Shown piece after piece: positions 57,016 to 64,000 of a DNA stretch of 64,000 bases. How positions within the stretch are numbered: the first letter of the stretch is position 1; every line of letters begins with the position of its first letter. Source of the stretch: Mariprofundus ferrinatatus (GTDB lineage Bacteria; Pseudomonadota; Zetaproteobacteria; Mariprofundales; Mariprofundaceae); assembly GCF_002795825.1 (NCBI RefSeq), contig NZ_CP018800.1:1364001-1428000 (forward strand), written 5' to 3'. The notes beneath the pieces were generated by a model. The model worked only from the letters and a program-made list of their open reading frames with translations. It was not told the origin of the DNA and made no database searches. The position numbers and the translations under genes are program-made.

Positions 57016-58515
57016 TCAGGACTCCTCAAAAAGGGCGTTTAGCGCCTCTTGGTATCGTACATAAATCTGCTGCCGACGAGGCCTTCCGGTTCCGGTCCAG
57101 AGGCCTTCGGCAATACTAAACGGGCTATCGGCAACCAGCCAGCGTGATATTTGCGCGTAATCGGGAAGACGTGCGTTGGCTGCAGAAACAGCAGCTTTTA
57201 TCTGCTCTTCAGTTACGCCTGCACGTGGCACGAGAACTGCAACATTAAACGGGCGCGCCTCTCCGAATACGCAGCACTGCGCAATGGCAGATTCAATAGA
57301 GAGTTCGCGCTCGACCCACTCCGGCGACACATTTCGCCCATAAGCGGTAATAAAAATATGTTTTTTGCGACCGGAAAGGTAGAGAAACCCATCATCATCA
57401 AGATGACCGATATCGCCGGTCGCCCACATCTTTCCGGCAACACGGGGTTCACCAAGATAGCCTTCGAAGAGGCTGCCGCCGACAAGAATCTCGCCATCCT
57501 CGGCAAAGGAGAGTTCAACATGCGGCAGCAGTTTGCCGACGCTGCCCGGCCTGTTTGCCGCCTTACTGTTTACGGCAACCACACTGGCCGCTTCGGAAAG
57601 GCCATAACCCTCGTAGACAGGCATCCCCAGCCTTTCTGCCCTCTCAAGAAGATTGGGGGAAACCGGCGCTCCACCCACTGCAATATAGCGCAGTGATGCA
57701 GACTTCGGGGCTCCCGCTTCGACCGCAGCGACCAGTGCATGCAGCATCTGCGGGATCATGATACAGGTGGTCGCCCCTGAAGCCACCAGCATGCCGACGA
57801 ATCGCTGCACATCCAGCCCTGAAGCACCACTAAGGCCGACAGCGGCAAGCCCCGGTGCGCAGACTGTCGCCCCGACCAGGAACGGCGCATAAAGTCCGCC
57901 GATATTCTCAAGCAGCGTCGCATAGGGGAGCAGGGAGAGGTGACGATCCTGGCTCTCGGCTCCGGTAACAGAGGCGAGCGATGCTGCAACCTGCTCCATC
58001 GCCGACTGCGTGAGCACAACCCCTTTGGGATCACCTGTCGAACCGGAGGTGAAAGTAACCTTGGCACAGCCTGCAGGGAGGTGAGCCTTCAGAACAGGGA
58101 GTTTGAAGAGATGGAGCGTAAGTGATCCCAGCTCGATCGTTTTCGGCTCGACAGATCCCAGCCCCATCGCTTCGCAAAGCCTGTGAACCGGCTCGGCCTT
58201 TTCGGATAGCACACCATCGATGCCCGCCGCCCTGAACAGGTGGAAAGTCTGGGAGGGAGAGAAAAAGTGAGGTACGGGAATGACAGGAATCCCTGCCGAA
58301 AGAGAGCCCAGATCGGATATAATCCATCCTGCGCCGTTATCACCGACAACTGCCAATGCGCTCACATCAGCATCACGAACCGCATCAGCAAGCAGCTCAA
58401 TATCGTCAGACAGGGTTGCGTAACTCAGACAGACAGCCGGATAACCGCTCTCAACTGCAATCCTCTCCGGAGACTCGGCGGCAACTTGCCGAATGGCATC
58501 AAGAACCCTGCTCAT
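57016..58515 (-). CDS. AMP-dependent acid ligase (ANL family)
   Basis: This 499-residue protein has the adenylation motif FTSGSTGDPKGVVL (A3), YEGYGLSEA (A5), MWATGDIGHLDDDGFLYLSGRKKHIFITAYGRNVSP (A7-A8 region, split here for reading) and a C-terminal lid. In the lid the usual catalytic Lys (T.K..R type) reads TGTGRPRR, so it appears to be Arg. It should adenylate a carboxylic acid and pass it to a thiol or amine. It overlaps the upstream gene by ATGA. The substrate cannot be named. Confidence 0.85.
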   Translation of the reverse strand: MSRVLDAIRQVAAESPERIAVESGYPAVCLSYATLSDDIELLADAVRDADVSALAVVGDNGAGWIISDLGSLSAGIPVIPVPHFFSPSQTFHLFRAAGIDGVLSEKAEPVHRLCEAMGLGSVEPKTIELGSLTLHLFKLPVLKAHLPAGCAKVTFTSGSTGDPKGVVLTQSAMEQVAASLASVTGAESQDRHLSLLPYATLLENIGGLYAPFLVGATVCAPGLAAVGLSGASGLDVQRFVGMLVASGATTCIMIPQMLHALVAAVEAGAPKSASLRYIAVGGAPVSPNLLERAERLGMPVYEGYGLSEAASVVAVNSKAANRPGSVGKLLPHVELSFAEDGEILVGGSLFEGYLGEPRVAGKMWATGDIGHLDDDGFLYLSGRKKHIFITAYGRNVSPEWVERELSIESAIAQCCVFGEARPFNVAVLVPRAGVTEEQIKAAVSAANARLPDYAQISRWLVADSPFSIAEGLWTGTGRPRRQQIYVRYQEALNALFEES

Positions 58516-59144
58516 GTCTGTTTTTTAATCCGGGCTGCTTTCTCGCCTTCAATCTCCGCTGCAGCCCATGTATCGCGCAGTGCAGCCCACAGCTCCTGCA
58601 GGTTGTCATGACCACCCTGAATCGATCCGAAACAGACAACCGGATCACCGTCGTAATAGCTTCCCCACTGTTTCACCTCATCCTCAGGCAAACGCCGTTC
58701 ATCCACCTCGAGCAGCTGCTTGGGCGAAAGCCCGAGACGCACAAATGCATTACGCAGGCGCGTTACACCGGTAAATACAACCCAGCGGTACCCGGCAGTA
58801 TAAAGATAGGAGGTCGCCCCGATAATTGCCATGCGCGCATCTCCCGGTTTCGCTTCAGCAAGATTACCAACCTCCACGATCTCGGAACGATCAATCGCGA
58901 CACCCATATAGCGAGAGATGGCTACTTCAATGGGTTCGTCCAGATAGTTTTCAAGATAGAGAGGTCCGGTTGCGGCATCACGGAAGCCCATTGCTGCAAC
59001 AGTCCGGTTTTTGCTGTCATGAATACGGATAAAGTTGGGCATAAACCTTTGGATATCCGCACCATAAACACGGGCAAAAACCTTATGTACAAAGGCGGTT
59101 GCTGAATCATAACCTGCTTGCCCTTTGTGAAGTACTTCAAACAT
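58512..59144 (-). CDS. Thermostable-hemolysin (T_hemolysin) family protein
   Basis: This 210-residue protein matches the family Pfam calls T_hemolysin. Recognisable pieces are FVHKVFARVYGADIQRFMPNF (split for reading), YLENYLDEPIE and VEVGNLAEAKPGDARMAI, then FTGVTRLRNAFVRLGL. The overall layout resembles acyltransferases of the GNAT/LuxI type, so I expect acyl transfer, not haemolysis. I start at ATG 59144 because GGAG lies seven bases before it; an ATG at 59156 has none. It is the first gene of the cluster. Confidence 0.75.
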   Translation of the reverse strand: MFEVLHKGQAGYDSATAFVHKVFARVYGADIQRFMPNFIRIHDSKNRTVAAMGFRDAATGPLYLENYLDEPIEVAISRYMGVAIDRSEIVEVGNLAEAKPGDARMAIIGATSYLYTAGYRWVVFTGVTRLRNAFVRLGLSPKQLLEVDERRLPEDEVKQWGSYYDGDPVVCFGSIQGGHDNLQELWAALRDTWAAAEIEGEKAARIKKQT

Positions 59145-59241
59145 GTACAACTCCATCGCGCATTATTTAAGTACCTTGCGTGCTACACCCTCAAGCATCG
59201 ATGAGGCGAGTCACATTTCCTCAGGCAGAGTAGTAAAAGAT

Positions 59242-59271
59242 GGAGAGGTGTTCTGACTAGAACACCTCTCC
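59242..59271 (-). terminator. Intrinsic terminator of sspA
   Basis: A perfect 13-bp stem GGAGAGGTGTTCT closes a four-base loop, followed on the reverse strand by ATCTTTTACT. It begins 11 bases past the sspA stop and separates sspA from the cluster to its left. Confidence 0.75.
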
Positions 59272-59281
59272 GGAGCCATAA

Positions 59282-59875
59282 TCAGTAGTCGCGGAGCATC
59301 TGCTCATGTTCGGAGAGCGAACGTTCAAACGCCGAACGTTCGAACAGGCGATCCATATAACCTTCGAGGTTGTTCCATTTGGCCGTATCAATACCGATAG
59401 ATGGCAGCCTCCACAGAATCGGCGCCAAGGTAACATCCGCCAGTGTGTACTGTTCTCCGATGAAATACTCAGTACGGCCGAGGTAGGTATTCAGGGAATC
59501 GAAATAGGCTTCCATCTTCTTGACGGCATCCTTCTTTTTGCGCCCGTTCTGGCACTCTTCATAGAGGACATAGAGTTCGCGTTCAAGCTGCAGAACAGCC
59601 AAACGCATCTGGGCACGTTCAGCGGGCGAACCGGGTTTGAGAGGCGGATGCGGGTAGCGCTCATCGAGGTATTCGTTAACCACGGAAGATTCAAAAAACA
59701 CGATATCCCGATCGATCACTGTAGGGAGTTTGCCGTACGGATTGATCCTCAGGAATTCCGCAGGAAGGTTCTCCGACTCCAGTTCTTCGGTATCAACCGG
59801 CAACTCTTTTTCGGCCAGTACGATACGTGTGCGATGCGAATTGGGGCAGTGTGCATCGGAATAAAGCTTGATCAT
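59282..59875 (-). CDS. sspA: Stringent starvation protein A (GST fold)
   Basis: This 197-residue protein has a thioredoxin-like N-terminal half (LYSDAHCPNSHRTRIVLAEKE) and GKLPTVIDRDIVFFESSVVNEYLDERYPHPPL, followed by an all-helical half with YTLADVTLAPILWRL. This matches SspA, which binds RNA polymerase in E. coli, more than a classical glutathione transferase. No sspB follows. It stands alone, with its own terminator. Confidence 0.85.
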   Translation of the reverse strand: MIKLYSDAHCPNSHRTRIVLAEKELPVDTEELESENLPAEFLRINPYGKLPTVIDRDIVFFESSVVNEYLDERYPHPPLKPGSPAERAQMRLAVLQLERELYVLYEECQNGRKKKDAVKKMEAYFDSLNTYLGRTEYFIGEQYTLADVTLAPILWRLPSIGIDTAKWNNLEGYMDRLFERSAFERSLSEHEQMLRDY

Positions 59876-59987
59876 TAAATCCTCCGGGCAGGCTTCAGCC
59901 TGTCAAAATGGTTGTGCATTGTAGCGTCGCAGTAGGAAAAATAAAGCTTTTTCGCATTTCTCTTTTATTTTCAAGCAGTTATGGAGA

Positions 59988-60725
59988 TTATTGATTTTGC
60001 AGAAACGTGACTGATCTGGCAACCGCTTCAGAGAGAAGGTCGCCTGCAGCAAGATGCGCGGCAATGGCAGAAGCAAGCCGGCAGCCGGTGCCGTGGCGTT
60101 GCAGTTCGCTCCAAGGCTGCCTCTCATGCGAGAACCGCCGGGTATCACCATCAGAGTCACAGAGAAGGTCAATCAGCACATCTCCTTCCGAGTGGCCGCC
60201 TTTAAGAAGCACGGCGCGTCCCAGCCGTTCAGAGAGTTGAGTGGCAGCACTCTCAGCATCGGTGATTGATTCACCCAGCAGCACTGCAGCCTCGTTCAGG
60301 TTCGGGGTTACAAGCGTTGCCAGCGGCAACAGTGCTTGCTGCAAAGCATCTACTCCGCCTTGGTCCAGCAGAGACCTGCCGCTGCTGGAGACCATCACCG
60401 GATCAACAACCAAAAGGCCATCATGCAGCTGATCAAGCAGAGCTGAAACAAGCGCCACATGTTCCGCATCGACCAGCATCCCGGTTTTAACCACGGCAAC
60501 ATCAAAATAGTCAAAAATGGCATGGATTTCGGCATCAAGCTGCGCCAGAGAAACCGGTTCAACGCGTGTGATGGCAGCAGGGTTCTGTGCAGTTAGCGCT
60601 GTAATGGCAGAACATCCATGTACGCCAATTGCCTCGAACACCCTCAGATCAGCTTGAACACCTGCCCCACTGCAGGAGTCCGAGCCACCGATGGTCAGAC
60701 AGACAGGGCGACCGGCTGCACTCAT
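59988..60725 (-). CDS. thiD: Hydroxymethylpyrimidine/phosphomethylpyrimidine kinase
   Basis: This 245-residue ribokinase-fold enzyme phosphorylates HMP and HMP-P in thiamin synthesis. Motifs are LTIGGSDSCSGAGVQADL, VVDPVMVSSSG, VLLKGGH and the C-terminal anion hole RHGTGCRLASAIAAHL. GTGCRLA replaces the more common GTGCTLS. Its ATG overlaps the thiE stop by four bases (ATGA). Confidence 0.93.
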   Translation of the reverse strand: MSAAGRPVCLTIGGSDSCSGAGVQADLRVFEAIGVHGCSAITALTAQNPAAITRVEPVSLAQLDAEIHAIFDYFDVAVVKTGMLVDAEHVALVSALLDQLHDGLLVVDPVMVSSSGRSLLDQGGVDALQQALLPLATLVTPNLNEAAVLLGESITDAESAATQLSERLGRAVLLKGGHSEGDVLIDLLCDSDGDTRRFSHERQPWSELQRHGTGCRLASAIAAHLAAGDLLSEAVARSVTFLQNQ

Positions 60726-61351
60726 GCCCGGCTCCACAACGCTGTCAGCAGTTGTGCCCTCGCCTCAATATCGTCAGCTGCAAAGAGCCCGGAAACCACC
60801 GCTGCGCAATCTGCACCGGCCGCCTTAACCTGCACCACATTGCCAGCCGTGATACCGCCAATGGCACAGACATCGGCATCGGGAAACATCTGGCATGCCT
60901 TGGCAAGCCTCGCCAGTCCAAGCTCCGGAACTTCCGGCTTGGTCATTGTCGTCCAGACAGCCCCGAAAGAGACATAGTTTGCCCCCTCTTTCAGCACCGT
61001 TTTTGCAAATGCGGCATCGGCCCGGCAGGTAATTCCGACAATCAGGTCATCCCCCACCTCACTCCTGAGTTGAATCAGGTTCGGGGCATCGTCGCGCCCC
61101 AGATGCACGCCATCCGCCTCCGAATCGACGGCCAGCTTGACCGAATCATTGACGATCAGCAGCGCCTGATAATCCCGGGTCAAATCACGCAGTGCCCTGG
61201 CCCGCTTGATTGCCCGCTTGTAGCCCTGCTTCTTATCACGAAACTGCAGAGTTCGGACACCACCCTTCAGAGCCGCCTCGGCCTTTGCCAGAAGATCGGC
61301 CATCTGCAGGTCTGCAGGCAAAATGCCGTAGATACCGCTGACTTTAGTCAT
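60722..61351 (-). CDS. thiE: Thiamin-phosphate synthase
   Basis: This 209-residue TIM-barrel enzyme joins HMP-PP and thiazole phosphate. Motifs are GVRTLQFRDKK, LLIVNDSVKLAVDSEADGVHLG (split for reading) and VCAIGGITAGNV. It overlaps gph by eight bases and thiD by four, so gph-thiE-thiD are co-translated. Confidence 0.93.
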   Translation of the reverse strand: MTKVSGIYGILPADLQMADLLAKAEAALKGGVRTLQFRDKKQGYKRAIKRARALRDLTRDYQALLIVNDSVKLAVDSEADGVHLGRDDAPNLIQLRSEVGDDLIVGITCRADAAFAKTVLKEGANYVSFGAVWTTMTKPEVPELGLARLAKACQMFPDADVCAIGGITAGNVVQVKAAGADCAAVVSGLFAADDIEARAQLLTALWSRA

Positions 61352-62003
61352 CAAGCAGTTTCAGAAGGTCCGTAAAATCAGGCAGGGAAATAACACGGTC
61401 GGCATACTCAGGAGGGACGTCCTGATAACCGTGCTCGGCAAAAGCAACCGCCATACATCCGGCATTAAAACCCGCTTCAACATCAAAACGTGTATCACCA
61501 ACCATGACCGTCTCGGAAGGGGACACGCCCATCGCCCTGCAGCACTCGAACAGCATATCCGGTGCAGGCTTCTTGGCAAAGCCGTCCTCGGGGGAAAGTG
61601 CCAGTGTGAGATAAGGGGTCAGTCCCATCTGATCAAGCACCTTAACGCGTGCCTTGGCAGGCTTGGCGGTAACGCAGGAGATCGGAATCCCCTTCTCTTT
61701 CAAGGTGTCGAGCACCTGCATCACACCTGGAAACGGCTTGCCGAAATCGGCCGGGTGCTGCTCATAGATATCCGCAAAGGCGTGATAAAGCGCCATGGTC
61801 TCTTCGTGCTCCATCGGAAGCCCCAGCACATTGGAGGCAAGTTTATGTGCGCCTCCGCCAACATGCGGCTGGGTATCAGCCAGGCTCAGGCGCAAATCAT
61901 AACCGAGCGATTCCAGGGCGCGGTTTGCATTGGCCTGAATATCCGGCAGTGCATCCACCAGAGTTCCATCGAGATCGAAAATAAAAGCTTTGGGTGTTGT
62001 CAT
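61344..62003 (-). CDS. gph: Phosphoglycolate phosphatase-type HAD hydrolase
   Basis: This 219-residue HAD phosphatase opens KAFIFDLDGTLVDALPDI with the nucleophile Asp in DLDGT. Later motifs are ISCVTAKPAKAR, and MVGDTRFDVEAGFNAG. The cap domain and length match Gph. It could also be a general sugar-phosphate phosphatase. Its start shares one base with the queG stop. Confidence 0.85.
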   Translation of the reverse strand: MTTPKAFIFDLDGTLVDALPDIQANANRALESLGYDLRLSLADTQPHVGGGAHKLASNVLGLPMEHEETMALYHAFADIYEQHPADFGKPFPGVMQVLDTLKEKGIPISCVTAKPAKARVKVLDQMGLTPYLTLALSPEDGFAKKPAPDMLFECCRAMGVSPSETVMVGDTRFDVEAGFNAGCMAVAFAEHGYQDVPPEYADRVISLPDFTDLLKLLDD

Positions 62004-63202
62004 CACACTCCCCTTATGTCGTTAATGGCCGACTGAATCTCCTGCTCAACAGCCGGCTCTTTTTCGTGGTCGGCCTGCTCTGCAAGAGCCGACAATACCA
62101 TTTGCCGGTTAACCGGAGCGGTCAATCTGGCCAGAGCCCACGCCGCATGGCCGCGGATCAGAGGTTCCCCGTCATGCAGGGCATCCAGCAGTACAACAAT
62201 AAAATCCGCTTCGCCGGAGTTGCCCATGGCAATGCAGACATTACGCAGCAGGCCGCGCCGCCTTGTCCGCCTGATCGGCGATTTGCGGAACCGTATCCGG
62301 AACGCCTCTTCGTCAAGCTGCAGCAGACTAACAAGGTCGGGAAGAATATTCTCCCCTTTTGGCGTGAGGAGATCGTCAAACTGAACCCCCTCTTTCGCAG
62401 CATGCCCATTCCACGGGCAGATCACCTGACAGTCATCACAGCCGTAAATACGATTACCCATCAGCGGCCGCAGATCACGAGGAATAAAGCCGTCAAATTC
62501 AATTGTAAGATAGGAGATGCAGCGACGCGCATCGACCACGTAGGGGGCAACAATCGCCTGCGTAGGACAGATATCAATACAGGCCGAGCAACTGCCGCAG
62601 TGATTACTGGCCGGTTGATCCGGCTCAAGTTCAGCCGTAGTGAATATCTCACCCAGCAAGAACCAGGAGCCGAGATTTTTCTGAATGGTAAGCGAATGTT
62701 TACCCTGCCAACCAAGACCAGCACTCTCTGCAATGGCATGTTCGAGAACCGGCGCCGTATCCACGAAAATACGCTGGTTATGTACGCCAAGCAGCGTATC
62801 GAGCTCAAACGCCAGAGCCTTAAGCTGTTTTTTCATGATGTCGTGATAGTCGGCACCGTGGGCATAAGCGGTAATTACGCCGGAATGCTTCCGGCTTCTC
62901 GCTTCGTCAAGAGAATGTTCAGGTGGCGTATAGCGCATGGCCAGGGAGATAACGCTTTTCACCCCGTCCAGCATCGTTGCCGGATCCTTACGCCTGTCAA
63001 GCCGAACAGGCTCTGCCATCCATGCCATCTCACCCTGCATGCCGGCATTCGTCCAGTACTCAAGCGCTCCACGATGAATATTTCGAATCTCGGGACGCGT
63101 TACATGACAGAGCGAAAAGCCGTGTGCTTTAGCCTTATCGCGGATCATATTCTTCAGGGATACTGCATCCATGTCGCTATTCTTGCATATCGGCCGATCC
63201 AT
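62003..63202 (-). CDS. queG: Epoxyqueuosine reductase QueG
   Basis: This 399-residue enzyme completes queuosine synthesis on tRNA by reducing epoxyqueuosine, with cobalamin and two 4Fe-4S clusters. The cluster motifs are CGSCSACIDICP and CDDCQVICPWN. The C-terminal HEAT-like repeat (GEPLIRGHAAWALARL) is present. I keep the first ATG (63202); AGGAAGG lies 11-12 bases upstream, a long spacing, and a second ATG ten codons in is an alternative. It leads the queG-gph-thiE-thiD unit. Confidence 0.93.
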   Translation of the reverse strand: MDRPICKNSDMDAVSLKNMIRDKAKAHGFSLCHVTRPEIRNIHRGALEYWTNAGMQGEMAWMAEPVRLDRRKDPATMLDGVKSVISLAMRYTPPEHSLDEARSRKHSGVITAYAHGADYHDIMKKQLKALAFELDTLLGVHNQRIFVDTAPVLEHAIAESAGLGWQGKHSLTIQKNLGSWFLLGEIFTTAELEPDQPASNHCGSCSACIDICPTQAIVAPYVVDARRCISYLTIEFDGFIPRDLRPLMGNRIYGCDDCQVICPWNGHAAKEGVQFDDLLTPKGENILPDLVSLLQLDEEAFRIRFRKSPIRRTRRRGLLRNVCIAMGNSGEADFIVVLLDALHDGEPLIRGHAAWALARLTAPVNRQMVLSALAEQADHEKEPAVEQEIQSAINDIRGV

Positions 63203-63325
63203 ACACAGAGCAACCTTCCTGAAAATTTCATCGACTACTCCAGCCGCATGCGAATTTCATGTCTATTTCATCAAATTGATGGCATAAATCGCCTCCGCAC
63301 TTTTCCGATGCAAGGAGATATATCG

Positions 63326-63652
63326 ATGGATATGGCAATCATTTCAGGCATTTTTCTTGGTTCCGCAGGTATTGTTGCCCTGCTGATTCTGTTGATGACA
63401 TTCGATAAAGATTACCTGAAAAAACTTGCCATCATGGCAGCCGTGATGTTTGTCAGCCCGCTGCTCATCACACTGGTCGGCAACTCTCTGGCTTGGTTTG
63501 ACCTGCAACTTATCGAAATTATCACACTGCGTCAGGGAGCTTTAAGCATCCTGATCGCTGCCGCCTACGGTGTCATTGCCGGCGTCATCCTCAACTACAT
63601 AAAAATCGAAATAGCGACCCTCTGGCGCAACAGGGTTAAATTAGAGAAATAA
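63326..63652 (+). CDS. Small membrane protein, 108 residues
   Basis: This protein has three to four hydrophobic segments (about 5-24, 34-52, 72-95) and starts MDMAIISGIFLGSAG. The ribosome site AAGGAG is ideally placed before the ATG. It is divergent from queG and convergent with nusB. I do not recognise the family. The strong start signal and clean membrane profile make it a likely real gene. Confidence 0.7.
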   Translation: MDMAIISGIFLGSAGIVALLILLMTFDKDYLKKLAIMAAVMFVSPLLITLVGNSLAWFDLQLIEIITLRQGALSILIAAAYGVIAGVILNYIKIEIATLWRNRVKLEK

Positions 63653-63668
63653 GAGAGACAGCTGTGCG

Positions 63669-64000
63669 CTAGCGGACACCTGCCTCATTCGGGCGCAGCT
63701 GTTTGGCCAGGTTATCCAGCACGCCATTGATAAAACCACGCGGTGATTCCCCCGCATAATCACGTGTTAATTCAAGCGCCTCGTTAATGATTACACGATA
63801 AGGAATCTCAAGCCGGTTCTGCATCTCCCACACCGCCATACGGATTACATTCAGCTCGATCGAAGCCACAGACCGCAGGCTCCTGCCCCGTACAGCCGTT
63901 TTGATGATCTCATCCAGCGCATCGACATTGTCAGTAACGCCATAAACCAGCTCTCGCAGGTAGTTTTCATCCTGATCATCACGCTCTTCATGCTGAAGCC
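63669..64000 (-). CDS. nusB: Transcription antitermination factor NusB, 5' end cut by window edge
   Basis: The reverse frame is open to the window edge and encodes the last 110 residues. It includes VASIELNVIRMAVWEMQNRL, IPYRVIINEALELTRDY and PRGFINGVLDNLA, which match the NusB core and C-terminal helices. NusB binds boxA RNA and promotes antitermination in rRNA operons. Confidence 0.88.
   Translation of the reverse strand, partial: LQHEERDDQDENYLRELVYGVTDNVDALDEIIKTAVRGRSLRSVASIELNVIRMAVWEMQNRLEIPYRVIINEALELTRDYAGESPRGFINGVLDNLAKQLRPNEAGVR

Overview
The window is a dense stretch of a Gram-negative, probably proteobacterial chromosome. It carries about 60 protein genes and no rRNA, tRNA, CRISPR array, insertion sequence or prophage that I can see. 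Most genes are housekeeping, and the gene order lepA-lepB-DUF4845-rnc-era-recO-pdxJ-acpS is typically proteobacterial. A bc1 complex, a four-subunit succinate dehydrogenase with its flavinylation factor, cytochrome c domains and an Aer-like receptor indicate a respiring, motile organism. My best guess is a Zetaproteobacterium (Mariprofundus-like), but that is an impression from gene content and order, not something the sequence proves.

Layout. 1-10.7 kb: DUF6765 protein (cut by the left edge), then a glycogen/maltodextrin divergon: glgB and pgm leftward, glgC, a GH57 glycosidase and malQ rightward, followed by an MltD-like lipoprotein. 10.7-14.5 kb: a very large heme-sensor hybrid kinase whose frame is broken at an (AT)5 tract. 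14.6-22 kb: sixA, map, typA, prfB with its programmed +1 frameshift, yaeQ, hslR, recJ. 22-29 kb: an Aer-like chemoreceptor, an RpfE-like gene, thrC, hom and an AlaC-type transaminase. 29-32 kb: a second hybrid kinase sharing modules with the first. 32-40 kb: a possible 30-residue membrane peptide, petABC, rpe, a DUF1573-cytochrome c lipoprotein, sdhE and sdhCDAB. 40-49 kb: nnrDE, vanZ-like, acpS, pdxJ, recO, era, rnc, DUF4845, lepB, lepA. 49-54.6 kb: a glycosyltransferase-like protein, an AT-rich gap with DnaA-box-like sites, yjbQ, an ABC-F ATPase, a GIY-YIG protein, a small lipoprotein, and a pseudopilin coupled to a zinc-finger membrane protein. 54.8-59.2 kb: a tightly coupled five-gene cluster. 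59.2-64 kb: sspA, queG-gph-thiE-thiD, a small membrane protein and nusB (cut by the right edge).

The part most likely to be a poorly described system is the leftward cluster at 54.8-59.15 kb: thermostable-hemolysin-family protein, AMP-dependent ligase, heme-oxygenase-like diiron protein, short-chain dehydrogenase and secreted TPR protein. Stops and starts overlap or abut, and the unit ends in a strong terminator. It looks like a small pathway that activates a carboxylic acid, transfers it, oxidises it and reduces it; the product is unknown to me. Other signals worth a second look are the (AT)5 frameshift in the heme-sensor kinase, a pseudopilin with a 100-residue Ala/Lys-rich helical tail behind a zinc-finger membrane protein that may be leaderless, the DnaA-box/AT-rich gap near 50.1 kb, a Cys-rich insert in NnrDE, and a 30-residue hydrophobic peptide with its own extended -10 promoter.
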